Shown: one piece after another, positions 57,502-64,000 of the stretch
Numbering within the stretch: the stretch's first letter is position 1
Layout: each line of letters opens with the position of its first letter
Assembly (NCBI GenBank): GCA_035638075.1
Contig: DASRAU010000027.1
Span: forward strand, 1-64,000
DNA from: DASRAU01 sp035638075
GTDB taxonomy: Bacteria > Acidobacteriota > Polarisedimenticolia > Gp22-AA2
DNA length: 64,000 bases
Direction of reading: 5' to 3'
Notes under the pieces: generated by a model
The model's input: only the letters and a program-made list of their open reading frames with translations
Told to the model about the DNA's origin: nothing
The model's database searches: none
Program-made: the position numbers and the translations under genes

Positions 57502-59141
57502 GGATCGCCGCCCGGAGGAGCGGCGGCCCGCACGAGGACGAAGTCGCGGTGACCGATGCGTCCGGTGAGAATCGTCTCCATTTCGGGCCCGTCCCAGGGT
57601 TGCATCGCGTTCCAGGCGCCGCGCTCGACCAGGGCGACGCCCCGATCCGGCTCTCCGACGAATCCGGCCAGCGCGTCCCGGTCCGGCAGCAACGCAACGG
57701 GGCGCGCCAGGTACCAGGCGAACCCGGCATGCGGGTCGGGAAGGATCCCGACCGGCGCCCCCCCGCTGGCCTCGGCGACGCGTCCCGCGAGCGGGCGCGC
57801 CGATTTGAGGGGATCGATGGCGGGAAGCACGCCGTGCACCACGACGAGCCCCGTTGCCGCGGCGCCCGCGGCGAAGAGCGCGATGGCACGCCCGGTCCCG
57901 AGCCGGCGCAGGAGAAGCGCCGGCGGCAGGAACGCGAGCACACCCGCGAGCCCGAGCCGGCCGGACACCGCCGCGAGATCGGCCGACTCGCGCCCCGCCT
58001 TGTGCCACACCACGGCGGCGGCCACGACGACGATGACCGCCCACGAGGTCAGGCCCGCCGCGACGAGGCGCCGCGCCGGCGGCGGATCCCAGTCGAAGAG
58101 GGACAGGTCCCAGAAGCGGCCGAGGAGGAGCGCCAGGAGCGGCACCATCGGCAGCAGGTACACGCCGCGCTTCTCCACCGAGGCCGCGAAGATGAGCGCG
58201 TCGCTCGCGAGGAGCGTGTAGAGGAAGACCGCCCGGTCGTCGCGCGGCGCCCGCCGCGGCCAGGTCTCGGCAATCGTCGCAGGAAGCAGCGCGATCCATG
58301 GGACGAGCGCCAGCGGCAGCATCGTCAGCAGCTGCCACGCGGGGTGCGGGTGGTGCAGGCCCGAGACGACCCGTTCTTCGAACCGCTGCAGCACCGCCCC
58401 GAGCGGGAAATGCGACCCGGTGGAGGCGCTCCAGGCCAGCATCCACAACACGACCGGCGCGGCGAGCAGCGGCAGCCCGGGCACCCAGTCGGGGCGCGCG
58501 AGACGCCTGAGCCGCCGCGTCGACGCCAGGAAAAGAAGCGCCCCGGGGATCGGCAGGAAGCCCACCGGCCCCTTGGTCAGCACACCGAGACCGCACATCA
58601 GGAAGAAGCCGGCCCAGTTGAAGGCGGCCCCCTCCTCCACCGCGGTCGCCCGCCACAGGAACAGCACCGCGAGCGTCAGCCACAACGCCAGCAGCATGTC
58701 GGGGCGCGCCCAGCGCGCCTCGATCAGAAAATCCTCCATGGTCAGGAGCACGAGGGCCGCGAGCGCCCCGGGGCGCCGGCCGTACAGGTCGCGTCCGAGG
58801 AGGAACACCGTGAGCGCCAGGAGAACCGCGGCGAGATTGGCTGGGAGGCGCGCCGCCGCCTCGGTGACGCCGCCCGTCGCCGAGGCCGCCGCCGCGGCGA
58901 GCCAGTAGTAGAGGGGCGGCTTCTCCAGCCAGGGATGTCCCGCCTGCTCGGGGGCCGCCCATGAGCCGCGCACGATCGACTGCGTGATGGTGGCGGTGCG
59001 CGGCTCGTCCGGATCCCAGAAATCGCGGCCGGCAAGCCCGGTCGCCACGAGCAGAAGCGCCGCCGCGACCAGGAGGAGCAGGGCGCGCCGGTCGGTCGCG
59101 AACAGCAGCACCGCGGGGCGCACCCCCCGGGGCGGATTCAA
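57498..59141 (-). CDS. Second ArnT-like (GT-C) membrane glycosyltransferase
   Basis: 547 residues, about twelve hydrophobic helices. The first loop reads FWDPDEPRTATITQSIV, followed by PWLEKPPLYYWLAAA, VLTKGPVGFLPI and EKRGVYLLPMVPLLA, as in ArnT/PMT-family enzymes. The TTG start at 59141 overlaps the msbA stop (TTGA). Being downstream of the lipid A exporter-like gene strongly suggests lipid A glycosylation on the periplasmic side. Confidence 0.9.
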   Translation of the reverse strand: MNPPRGVRPAVLLFATDRRALLLLVAAALLLVATGLAGRDFWDPDEPRTATITQSIVRGSWAAPEQAGHPWLEKPPLYYWLAAAAASATGGVTEAAARLPANLAAVLLALTVFLLGRDLYGRRPGALAALVLLTMEDFLIEARWARPDMLLALWLTLAVLFLWRATAVEEGAAFNWAGFFLMCGLGVLTKGPVGFLPIPGALLFLASTRRLRRLARPDWVPGLPLLAAPVVLWMLAWSASTGSHFPLGAVLQRFEERVVSGLHHPHPAWQLLTMLPLALVPWIALLPATIAETWPRRAPRDDRAVFLYTLLASDALIFAASVEKRGVYLLPMVPLLALLLGRFWDLSLFDWDPPPARRLVAAGLTSWAVIVVVAAAVVWHKAGRESADLAAVSGRLGLAGVLAFLPPALLLRRLGTGRAIALFAAGAAATGLVVVHGVLPAIDPLKSARPLAGRVAEASGGAPVGILPDPHAGFAWYLARPVALLPDRDALAGFVGEPDRGVALVERGAWNAMQPWDGPEMETILTGRIGHRDFVLVRAAAPPGGDP

Positions 59142-61006
59142 CGGACGATGAGGCGCGGACCGGCTTCGTCGCGGAACTGCAGGTGGTGCAGGCGGGCGTA
59201 GACCCCCGCGCGGGCGAGCAGCTCGGCGTGCGCCCCGCGCTCGACGATGCGGCCGTGATCGAGCACCACGATGGCGTCGGCGCGACGGACCGTGGAGAGC
59301 CGGTGCGCGATGACGAACACCGTGCGCCCCTGCATGAGGTTCTCGAGCGCCGCCTGCACCTCGGCTTCGGATTCGGAGTCGAGCGACGAGGTCGCCTCGT
59401 CGAGGATCAGGATCGGCGAGTTCTTGAGGAGCGCGCGCGCGATCGACAGCCGCTGCCGCTGCCCCTGCGAGAGACGGTGCCCCGACTCGCCGAGGGGCGT
59501 GTCGTAGCCCTGCGGGAGCGTCTCGATGAACTCGTGCGCGTGCGCCGCCCGCGCCGCCCCGATCACCCGGTCGAGGGGGATGTCGGAGCGGCCGTAGGCG
59601 ATGTTGTTGCGCACCGTGTCGTCGAAGAGGATGACCTCCTGGGTCACGAGCCCGATCTGGCTGCGCAGCGACGCCAGCGACACCTCGCGCACGTCGCGGC
59701 CGTCGACGAGCAGGCTCCCGGCCGTGACGTCGTAGAACCGCGGCAGCAGGTTCACGAGGGTCGACTTGCCGGCGCCGCTGCTGCCGACGATGGCCACGAC
59801 CTCGCCCCGCTTCACCGTCAGGTCGAGCCCTTCGAGCACCGGGCTGCGGCCGTAGGAGAAGGACACGCCGCGGTACGCGATCTCCTCTGAAAAGGGAGGC
59901 AGGGCCGGCGCTCCCGGCTTCTCCACCACCTGGGGCGCCTGGTCCATGATCTCGAAGACCCGGTGCGCCGCCGCCATCGCCTGCTGCAGATCGTTGTTGA
60001 TCTTCACGAGGTTGCGGATCGACGTGAAGATGAGGAAGAGCGACCCCACGAAGGTGGCGAACTCCCCCGCCGAGAGCTTGCCCGTGGCGATCCGCTGCCC
60101 CGCCCAGACGAACAGCGCCGCCCCGCCCAGCGCCCCGAAGATCTCCATCACCGGACTGCTGATCGACACGAGGCGCGCCGCCCGCTTCTCGGCCCGTTGC
60201 ACACGGTCGAGCGCCTTCACGAAGCGGGCGGTCTCGAATTCCTCCATCCCGAACGCCTGCACGATGCGGGCGCCGGCCAGCCCTTCCTTCATGATCAGGG
60301 CGGCGTCCCCCATCTTCTGCATGCCGCTGCGGCTCGCCGCCTTCAGGCGCCCGGCGATGCGCGCCACCGGCGCCACGATGATCGGCAAAAGCACCAGGCA
60401 GAAGCCCGCCAGGCGCCAGTTCAGGTAGAACAGGTAGGTCGCCTGGCCGATCACCAGGGCCAGGAGCCGGAACACCTCCGCGAGATCACCCGAGACCGTG
60501 CGCTGCAGGCGTCCGACGTCCCCCAGGATCCGGGAGATCAGGTGCCCGGTGGAGTGCTCGGAGAAGAAGGCCAGCGACTGGCGCTGGATGCGGCCGTACA
60601 GGTCGCGCCGGAGGTCGCGCACCGCCTGCAACCCCGTCCAGCGGGTCAGGTAGGCGGTGAGGTAGGTGAACAGCCCCTTGAACAGGAAGATGACGACGAC
60701 CAGGACCCCGATCAGGACGATCGTGCCCTTCGTCCCTGCGTGGATCGCCTCCGACCAGCGGGCCAAAAAGGGGAAATGCACCGCGCCGGCGTCGATGAGG
60801 CCGCGCGCCTGGTCGAGCAGGCGGAACTTGCCTTCGGTCGCGGTGGGCGACGCGGCGGTCTTCGGCAGGGCCTCGTCGAGGATCGGCTGGATCAGGGCCA
60901 GGAGGGCCAGCCAGCAGACCGAGATGGCCACGGCCGACAGGATCGCGCCGACGACCCTGCGCCAGTAGGGCTTGACGTAGTCGACCAGCCGCAGCAGGTC
61001 TTTCAT
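59138..61006 (-). CDS. msbA: MsbA-like ABC exporter (fused membrane and ATPase domains)
   Basis: 622 residues. An N-terminal six-helix membrane domain (about 1-340) with a long first periplasmic loop is followed by a nucleotide-binding domain. Walker A is GSSGAGKST, the signature motif LSQGQ (Gln in place of Gly of LSGGQ), Walker B ILILDEATSSLD, and the switch His in FVIAHRLST. By similarity it flips lipid A-core across the inner membrane. It follows ndk by 10 bp and overlaps the ArnT-like gene. Confidence 0.9.
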   Translation of the reverse strand: MKDLLRLVDYVKPYWRRVVGAILSAVAISVCWLALLALIQPILDEALPKTAASPTATEGKFRLLDQARGLIDAGAVHFPFLARWSEAIHAGTKGTIVLIGVLVVVIFLFKGLFTYLTAYLTRWTGLQAVRDLRRDLYGRIQRQSLAFFSEHSTGHLISRILGDVGRLQRTVSGDLAEVFRLLALVIGQATYLFYLNWRLAGFCLVLLPIIVAPVARIAGRLKAASRSGMQKMGDAALIMKEGLAGARIVQAFGMEEFETARFVKALDRVQRAEKRAARLVSISSPVMEIFGALGGAALFVWAGQRIATGKLSAGEFATFVGSLFLIFTSIRNLVKINNDLQQAMAAAHRVFEIMDQAPQVVEKPGAPALPPFSEEIAYRGVSFSYGRSPVLEGLDLTVKRGEVVAIVGSSGAGKSTLVNLLPRFYDVTAGSLLVDGRDVREVSLASLRSQIGLVTQEVILFDDTVRNNIAYGRSDIPLDRVIGAARAAHAHEFIETLPQGYDTPLGESGHRLSQGQRQRLSIARALLKNSPILILDEATSSLDSESEAEVQAALENLMQGRTVFVIAHRLSTVRRADAIVVLDHGRIVERGAHAELLARAGVYARLHHLQFRDEAGPRLIVR

Positions 61007-61016
61007 GGAGCGGATC

Positions 61017-61439
61017 TTACCGGGGCGGGATCTCGAGTGCGCTGAAGAAGTAGGAAGTCTCGAACGCCGCGGTCGCCGACGCGTCGGAGCCGTGCACGAT
61101 ATTCTGTTCGATCGACGAGGCGAGGTCCTTGCGAATGGTCCCGGCCTCGGCCTTCAAAGGGTCAGTCGCCCCCATGATGCGGCGCACCGTCGCGATGGCG
61201 TCCTGCCCCTCGACGATCATCGGCACGATGGGGCCGGAGGTCATGAAGGACACCAGCGACTGGAAGAACGGCCGCTCGCGGTGCACGTGGTAGAAGCCGG
61301 AAGCGCCGGCGGCGTCGAGGCGCGTCATCTTCAGCGCGACGACCTTCAGGCCGGCCGCTTCGAAGCGCCGGATGACTTCGCCGACGACGTTCTTCTTCAC
61401 GCCGTCCGGTTTCACGATCGAGAGCGTCCTTTCGGTCAT
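61017..61439 (-). CDS. ndk: Nucleoside diphosphate kinase
   Basis: 140 residues, standard length. It equalises NTP pools. ERTLSIVKPDGVKKN at the N-terminus and the active-site histidine in NIVHGSDA are clear; Ala replaces the common Ser after the Asp. It follows sucD by 16 bp, so the order is sucC-sucD-ndk-msbA. Confidence 0.96.
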   Translation of the reverse strand: MTERTLSIVKPDGVKKNVVGEVIRRFEAAGLKVVALKMTRLDAAGASGFYHVHRERPFFQSLVSFMTSGPIVPMIVEGQDAIATVRRIMGATDPLKAEAGTIRKDLASSIEQNIVHGSDASATAAFETSYFFSALEIPPR

Positions 61440-61455
61440 CGTCCCCCCCCCGTCA

Positions 61456-62340
61456 TCATCTCCCTCCGGATGCGTCGAGCAGGCGCCCGACCGTTGCGCC
61501 GATTTCCGCCGGCGTCTTGAGAACCGTGGCGCCCGCCGCCGAGAGCGCCGCCATCTTGTCCGCCGCCGTGCCCTTGCCGCCGGCGATGATCGCCCCGGCG
61601 TGCCCCATGCGCCGCCCCGGCGGCGCCGTCTGGCCGGCGATGAAGGCGACGATCGGCTTCTTCACCGACGCCTTGGCGTAAGCCGCGGCTTCCTCTTCCA
61701 TGCCGCCGCCGATCTCCCCGATGAGGACGATGGCCTTCGTCGCCGCGTCCGCCTCGAACAGGGCCAGCGCGTCCTTGTGCGTCGTGCCGATGATCGGGTC
61801 GCCGCCGATGCCGATGCAGGTGGACTGCCCGATGCCGGCCCGCGACAGCTGCGCCACCGCCTCGTAGGTCAGGGTGCCGCTGCGCGACACGACGCCGACG
61901 GGGCCGGGCTTGTGAATGGCGCCCGGCATGATGCCGACCTTGCAGGCGCCCGGCGTGATGATGCCGGGGCAGTTCGGGCCGATGAGCCGCGCTCCCTTCG
62001 CGCGCACGAACGGCGGCACCCGCACCATGTCCGCGGCCGGGATCCCCTCGGTGATGCAGACGATGAGCTTCACGCCGGCGTCGGCCGCTTCGAGGATCGC
62101 GTCGGCCGCGAAGGCCGGCGGCACGAAGATGAGCGACACGTCGCAGCCGGTCTTCGCGACCGCCTCGTTGACGGTGTTGAACACCGGGATGGTCTCGTGC
62201 GTCTGGCCGCCGCGCCCCGGCGTGACGCCGGCGACGACTTTCGTGCCGTAGTCGAGGCACTGCTTGGCGTGGAAGGAACCTTCGCGTCCGGTCAGCCCCT
62301 GGACGACGATGCGGCTGTTCTTGTCGACGAGCACGCTCAT
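61456..62340 (-). CDS. sucD: Succinyl-CoA synthetase, alpha subunit
   Basis: 294 residues. The CoA-binding N-domain has RIVVQGLTGREGSFHA and LIFVPPAFAADAI. The phosphohistidine loop is RRMGHAGAIIAGG. The ATG at 62340 overlaps the sucC stop (ATGA). It forms the TCA-cycle enzyme with SucC, linking succinate from the glyoxylate shunt to succinyl-CoA. Confidence 0.96.
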   Translation of the reverse strand: MSVLVDKNSRIVVQGLTGREGSFHAKQCLDYGTKVVAGVTPGRGGQTHETIPVFNTVNEAVAKTGCDVSLIFVPPAFAADAILEAADAGVKLIVCITEGIPAADMVRVPPFVRAKGARLIGPNCPGIITPGACKVGIMPGAIHKPGPVGVVSRSGTLTYEAVAQLSRAGIGQSTCIGIGGDPIIGTTHKDALALFEADAATKAIVLIGEIGGGMEEEAAAYAKASVKKPIVAFIAGQTAPPGRRMGHAGAIIAGGKGTAADKMAALSAAGATVLKTPAEIGATVGRLLDASGGR

Positions 62341-63503
62341 CGCGTCGCCCCGGCCAGCGCCACGACCTTCTTCGCGGCGTCGAGCATGTTGTCGGCGACC
62401 GTGACGTTGAGCTTCGCCTCGGCGATGAGGCGCTTGCCCTCGTCCACATTCGTGCCCTCGAGCCGGGCGACGATCGGCACCTTGACGCCGACCTTCTGCA
62501 CCGCGTCGATGAGACCGCGCGCCAGCACGTCCACCCGCAGGATGCCGCCGAAGATGTTGATCAGCACCGCCTTGACGTTCGGATCCGCCACGAGGATGCG
62601 GAAGGCCGCCGCCACCTGCTCGCTCGAGGCGCCGCCGCCGACGTCGAGGAAGTTGGCGGGCGAGCCGCCGACGTGATGGATGATGTCCATCGTCGCCATG
62701 GCGAGACCCGCGCCGTTCACCATGCAGCCGACGCTGCCGTCGAGCTTGATGTAGTTGAGCGAGTGGGCGGAAGCCTCGACCTCGAGCGGCTCCTCCTCGT
62801 CCGGATCGCGCAATTCGCGGATGCGCGGGTGGCGGTAGAGGGCGTTGTCGTCGAAGGTCATCTTGGCGTCGAGCGCCACGAGCCCACCCGCCTTCGTGAC
62901 CACGAGCGGGTTGACCTCCACGAGCGAGGCGTCGACGGCGTCGTACATGCGCGCCAGCGCGGAGATCAGGTTGACGCCGCGCGTCACCTGATCTCCCTCG
63001 AGCCCGAGGCAATAGGCGATCTTGCGCGCCTGGTAGGAACGCAGGCCGAGGGACGGCTCGATCGGCTCGACCAGGATGGCTTCAGGCTTCTTCGCCGCGA
63101 CGTCCTCGATGTCCATCCCCCCTTCGGCGCAGGCCATCACGGCGGGGACGCCGCGGCCGCGGTCGAGGGTGATGCCGAGGTACAGCTCGCGGACGATCTC
63201 GAGCGTCTCCTCGACCAGCAGACGCCGGACCTTCTTTCCCTGCGGGCCGGTCTGCGGCGTGACCAGGGTCATGCCGATCATCTTCTCGGCCAGCGCCCCG
63301 GCCTCGACCGCGTCGGCGGCGACCTTGATCCCGCCTCCCTTGCCGCGGCCGCCGGCGTGCACTTGCGCCTTCAGGACGACGCGGCCGCCCAGGCTCGAAG
63401 CCTGCGCCATCGCCTCGCGCGGGCTGAACGCGACGTCACCGCGCGGCACGTCGATGCCGTGGCCGCGGAGCAGGAGCTTCGCCTGGTATTCGTGGATCTT
63501 CAC
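62337..63503 (-). CDS. sucC: Succinyl-CoA synthetase, beta subunit
   Basis: 388 residues, standard length. ATP-grasp nucleotide domain: MKIHEYQAKLLLRGHGIDVPRG, VLKAQVHAGGRGKGGGIK, VEVNPLVV, and C-terminal FGGILRVDVLARG with GTNVDEG. Nucleotide preference (ATP or GTP) cannot be read by eye. It heads the sucCD-ndk-msbA operon and has its own promoter. Confidence 0.96.
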   Translation of the reverse strand: MKIHEYQAKLLLRGHGIDVPRGDVAFSPREAMAQASSLGGRVVLKAQVHAGGRGKGGGIKVAADAVEAGALAEKMIGMTLVTPQTGPQGKKVRRLLVEETLEIVRELYLGITLDRGRGVPAVMACAEGGMDIEDVAAKKPEAILVEPIEPSLGLRSYQARKIAYCLGLEGDQVTRGVNLISALARMYDAVDASLVEVNPLVVTKAGGLVALDAKMTFDDNALYRHPRIRELRDPDEEEPLEVEASAHSLNYIKLDGSVGCMVNGAGLAMATMDIIHHVGGSPANFLDVGGGASSEQVAAAFRILVADPNVKAVLINIFGGILRVDVLARGLIDAVQKVGVKVPIVARLEGTNVDEGKRLIAEAKLNVTVADNMLDAAKKVVALAGATR

Positions 63504-63524
63504 CGGACCCTCCGGGGAAAGGGC

Positions 63525-63553
63525 TTTCTATCATCCCGCCCGAGGTGTGTCAA
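63525..63553 (-). promoter_or_regulatory. Sigma70-like promoter of the sucCD-ndk operon
   Basis: Minus strand TTGACA (63553..63548), 17 bp spacer, TAGAAA (63530..63525) with extended TGA; a perfect -35. The leader to the ATG at 63503 is about 15 nt. Confidence 0.7.
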
Positions 63554-63562
63554 ACCCTTGTT

Positions 63563-63591
63563 TTGACAGCCCTTGCACGCTGTGCGAGAAT
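63563..63591 (+). promoter_or_regulatory. Sigma70-like promoter of the carboxypeptidase gene
   Basis: TTGACA (63563..63568), 17 bp spacer, GAGAAT (63586..63591) preceded by TGTGC. It is back to back with the sucC promoter: the two -35 boxes are only 9 bp apart, so polymerases could compete. Confidence 0.65.
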
Positions 63592-63606
63592 CCGCCGCCT
63601 GTCTCG

Positions 63607-64000
63607 ATGATGTCGCTCCCGCGCAACCTTCCCCGGCTCTTCGTCGTCGCGATCCTCGGCGGAACGCTCGCCTTCGCATCCGCCTCCGCGGCCGTCCCCA
63701 CACCTGCTGCCGGAGCCCCGGGTGCGCCCCCGGCCGCGGCCGCCGCCGCGGACCAGAAAGCGACCATCGCGCCGCTGGCCTCCAGCCTCGGCGGGCTCGT
63801 GACCTCTTCCGCCGTCCTTCATCCCCAGGAGACCGGCATCGTCGTCATGGCGCTGCCGGAGCGACGCGTCGTCTACTCCAGGCAGGGCGATCGGCCGCTC
63901 AAGCCGGCCTCGACGCTCAAGATCCTCACGACCGCGACGTCGCTGGCGCTGCTGCGGCCGGAGTTCGTCCCGACCACGCCGATCTACGCCGACGCCGACA
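63607..64000 (+). CDS. dacB: D-alanyl-D-alanine carboxypeptidase (PBP4/DacB type), N-terminal part
   Basis: 131 residues before the window ends. The ATG at 63607 is followed at once by a second ATG. A signal peptide ends at ASASAA, then an Ala/Pro-rich linker. The family segment ETGIVVMALPERRVVYSRQ leads to the active-site motif PASTLK (Ser-x-x-Lys) and ILTTATSLALL, typical of peptidase S13. It should trim peptidoglycan stem peptides in the periplasm. The remainder, including SxN and KTG motifs, is beyond the window. Confidence 0.88.
   Translation, partial: MMSLPRNLPRLFVVAILGGTLAFASASAAVPTPAAGAPGAPPAAAAAADQKATIAPLASSLGGLVTSSAVLHPQETGIVVMALPERRVVYSRQGDRPLKPASTLKILTTATSLALLRPEFVPTTPIYADAD

Noticed and set aside
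1..64000. CRISPR arrays, transposons, phage genes, tRNA or rRNA
   Set aside because: I saw no regularly spaced repeats, transposase-like proteins, terminal repeats, CCA-ended cloverleaf sequence or rRNA-like tracts.

Overview
The window is a GC-rich bacterial chromosome segment of about 60 genes, densely packed and mostly in operons whose stop and start codons overlap (ATGA, GTGA, TTGA). I see no rRNA, tRNA, CRISPR array, transposase or phage gene. A VWFA-domain protein of the kind common in Acidobacteriota (43094..44332), a FecR/DUF6600-type protein, a CarD regulator and an archaeal/eukaryote-type prolyl-tRNA synthetase, together with the base composition, suggest an Acidobacteriota-like Gram-negative bacterium. 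That phylum call is inference. LPS-type genes (LAB_N, MsbA-like exporter, sugar kinases, ArnT-like transferases) support a diderm envelope.

Region 1 (0.4-19.3 kb) is the most striking part: a near-complete tetrahydromethanopterin (H4MPT)/methanofuran (MFR) C1-transfer module. A forward operon (456..7846) encodes the four formyltransferase/hydrolase subunits in the order fhcB-A-D-C, then mch, an ATP-grasp ligase and a CitG-like protein. A reverse operon (14677..7716) begins with fae and mtdB and continues with cofactor-synthesis genes: ATP-grasp, SDR, DHPS-like, folB, DUF447 and beta-RFAP synthase. The MFR genes follow: mfnB on the plus strand, converging on a reverse operon mfnD-mfnF-mfnE. 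That reverse operon is preceded by a GAF/pseudo-histidine-kinase gene with its own promoter. Together they encode formaldehyde + H4MPT -> methylene -> methenyl -> formyl-H4MPT -> formyl-MFR -> formate, plus much of the cofactor synthesis. No methanol, methylamine or formate dehydrogenase is in view, so the formaldehyde source is unknown.

Region 2 (19.4-33.3 kb) holds RqcH/NFACT, CarD, DUF72, a radical SAM/SPASM protein, two glycosyltransferases, a TPR protein, a thioesterase, rpe, a PASTA protein, fmt, def and a FecR-like protein. Region 3 (33.3-44.3 kb) has AsmA, a patatin lipase, endonuclease III, a large secreted beta-helix-like protein, endonuclease V, pcm, proS and the VWFA protein. Region 4 (44.3-61 kb) is envelope-polysaccharide and lipid A related, with the glyoxylate shunt pair aceB-aceA inserted between sugar genes. 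Region 5 (61-64 kb) has ndk, sucD and sucC, and a divergent D-Ala-D-Ala carboxypeptidase cut by the window end.

Two general architectural features stand out. Several sigma70-like promoters sit so close to the start codon that the mRNA should be leaderless. Several convergent gene pairs overlap by 37-212 bp in antisense.
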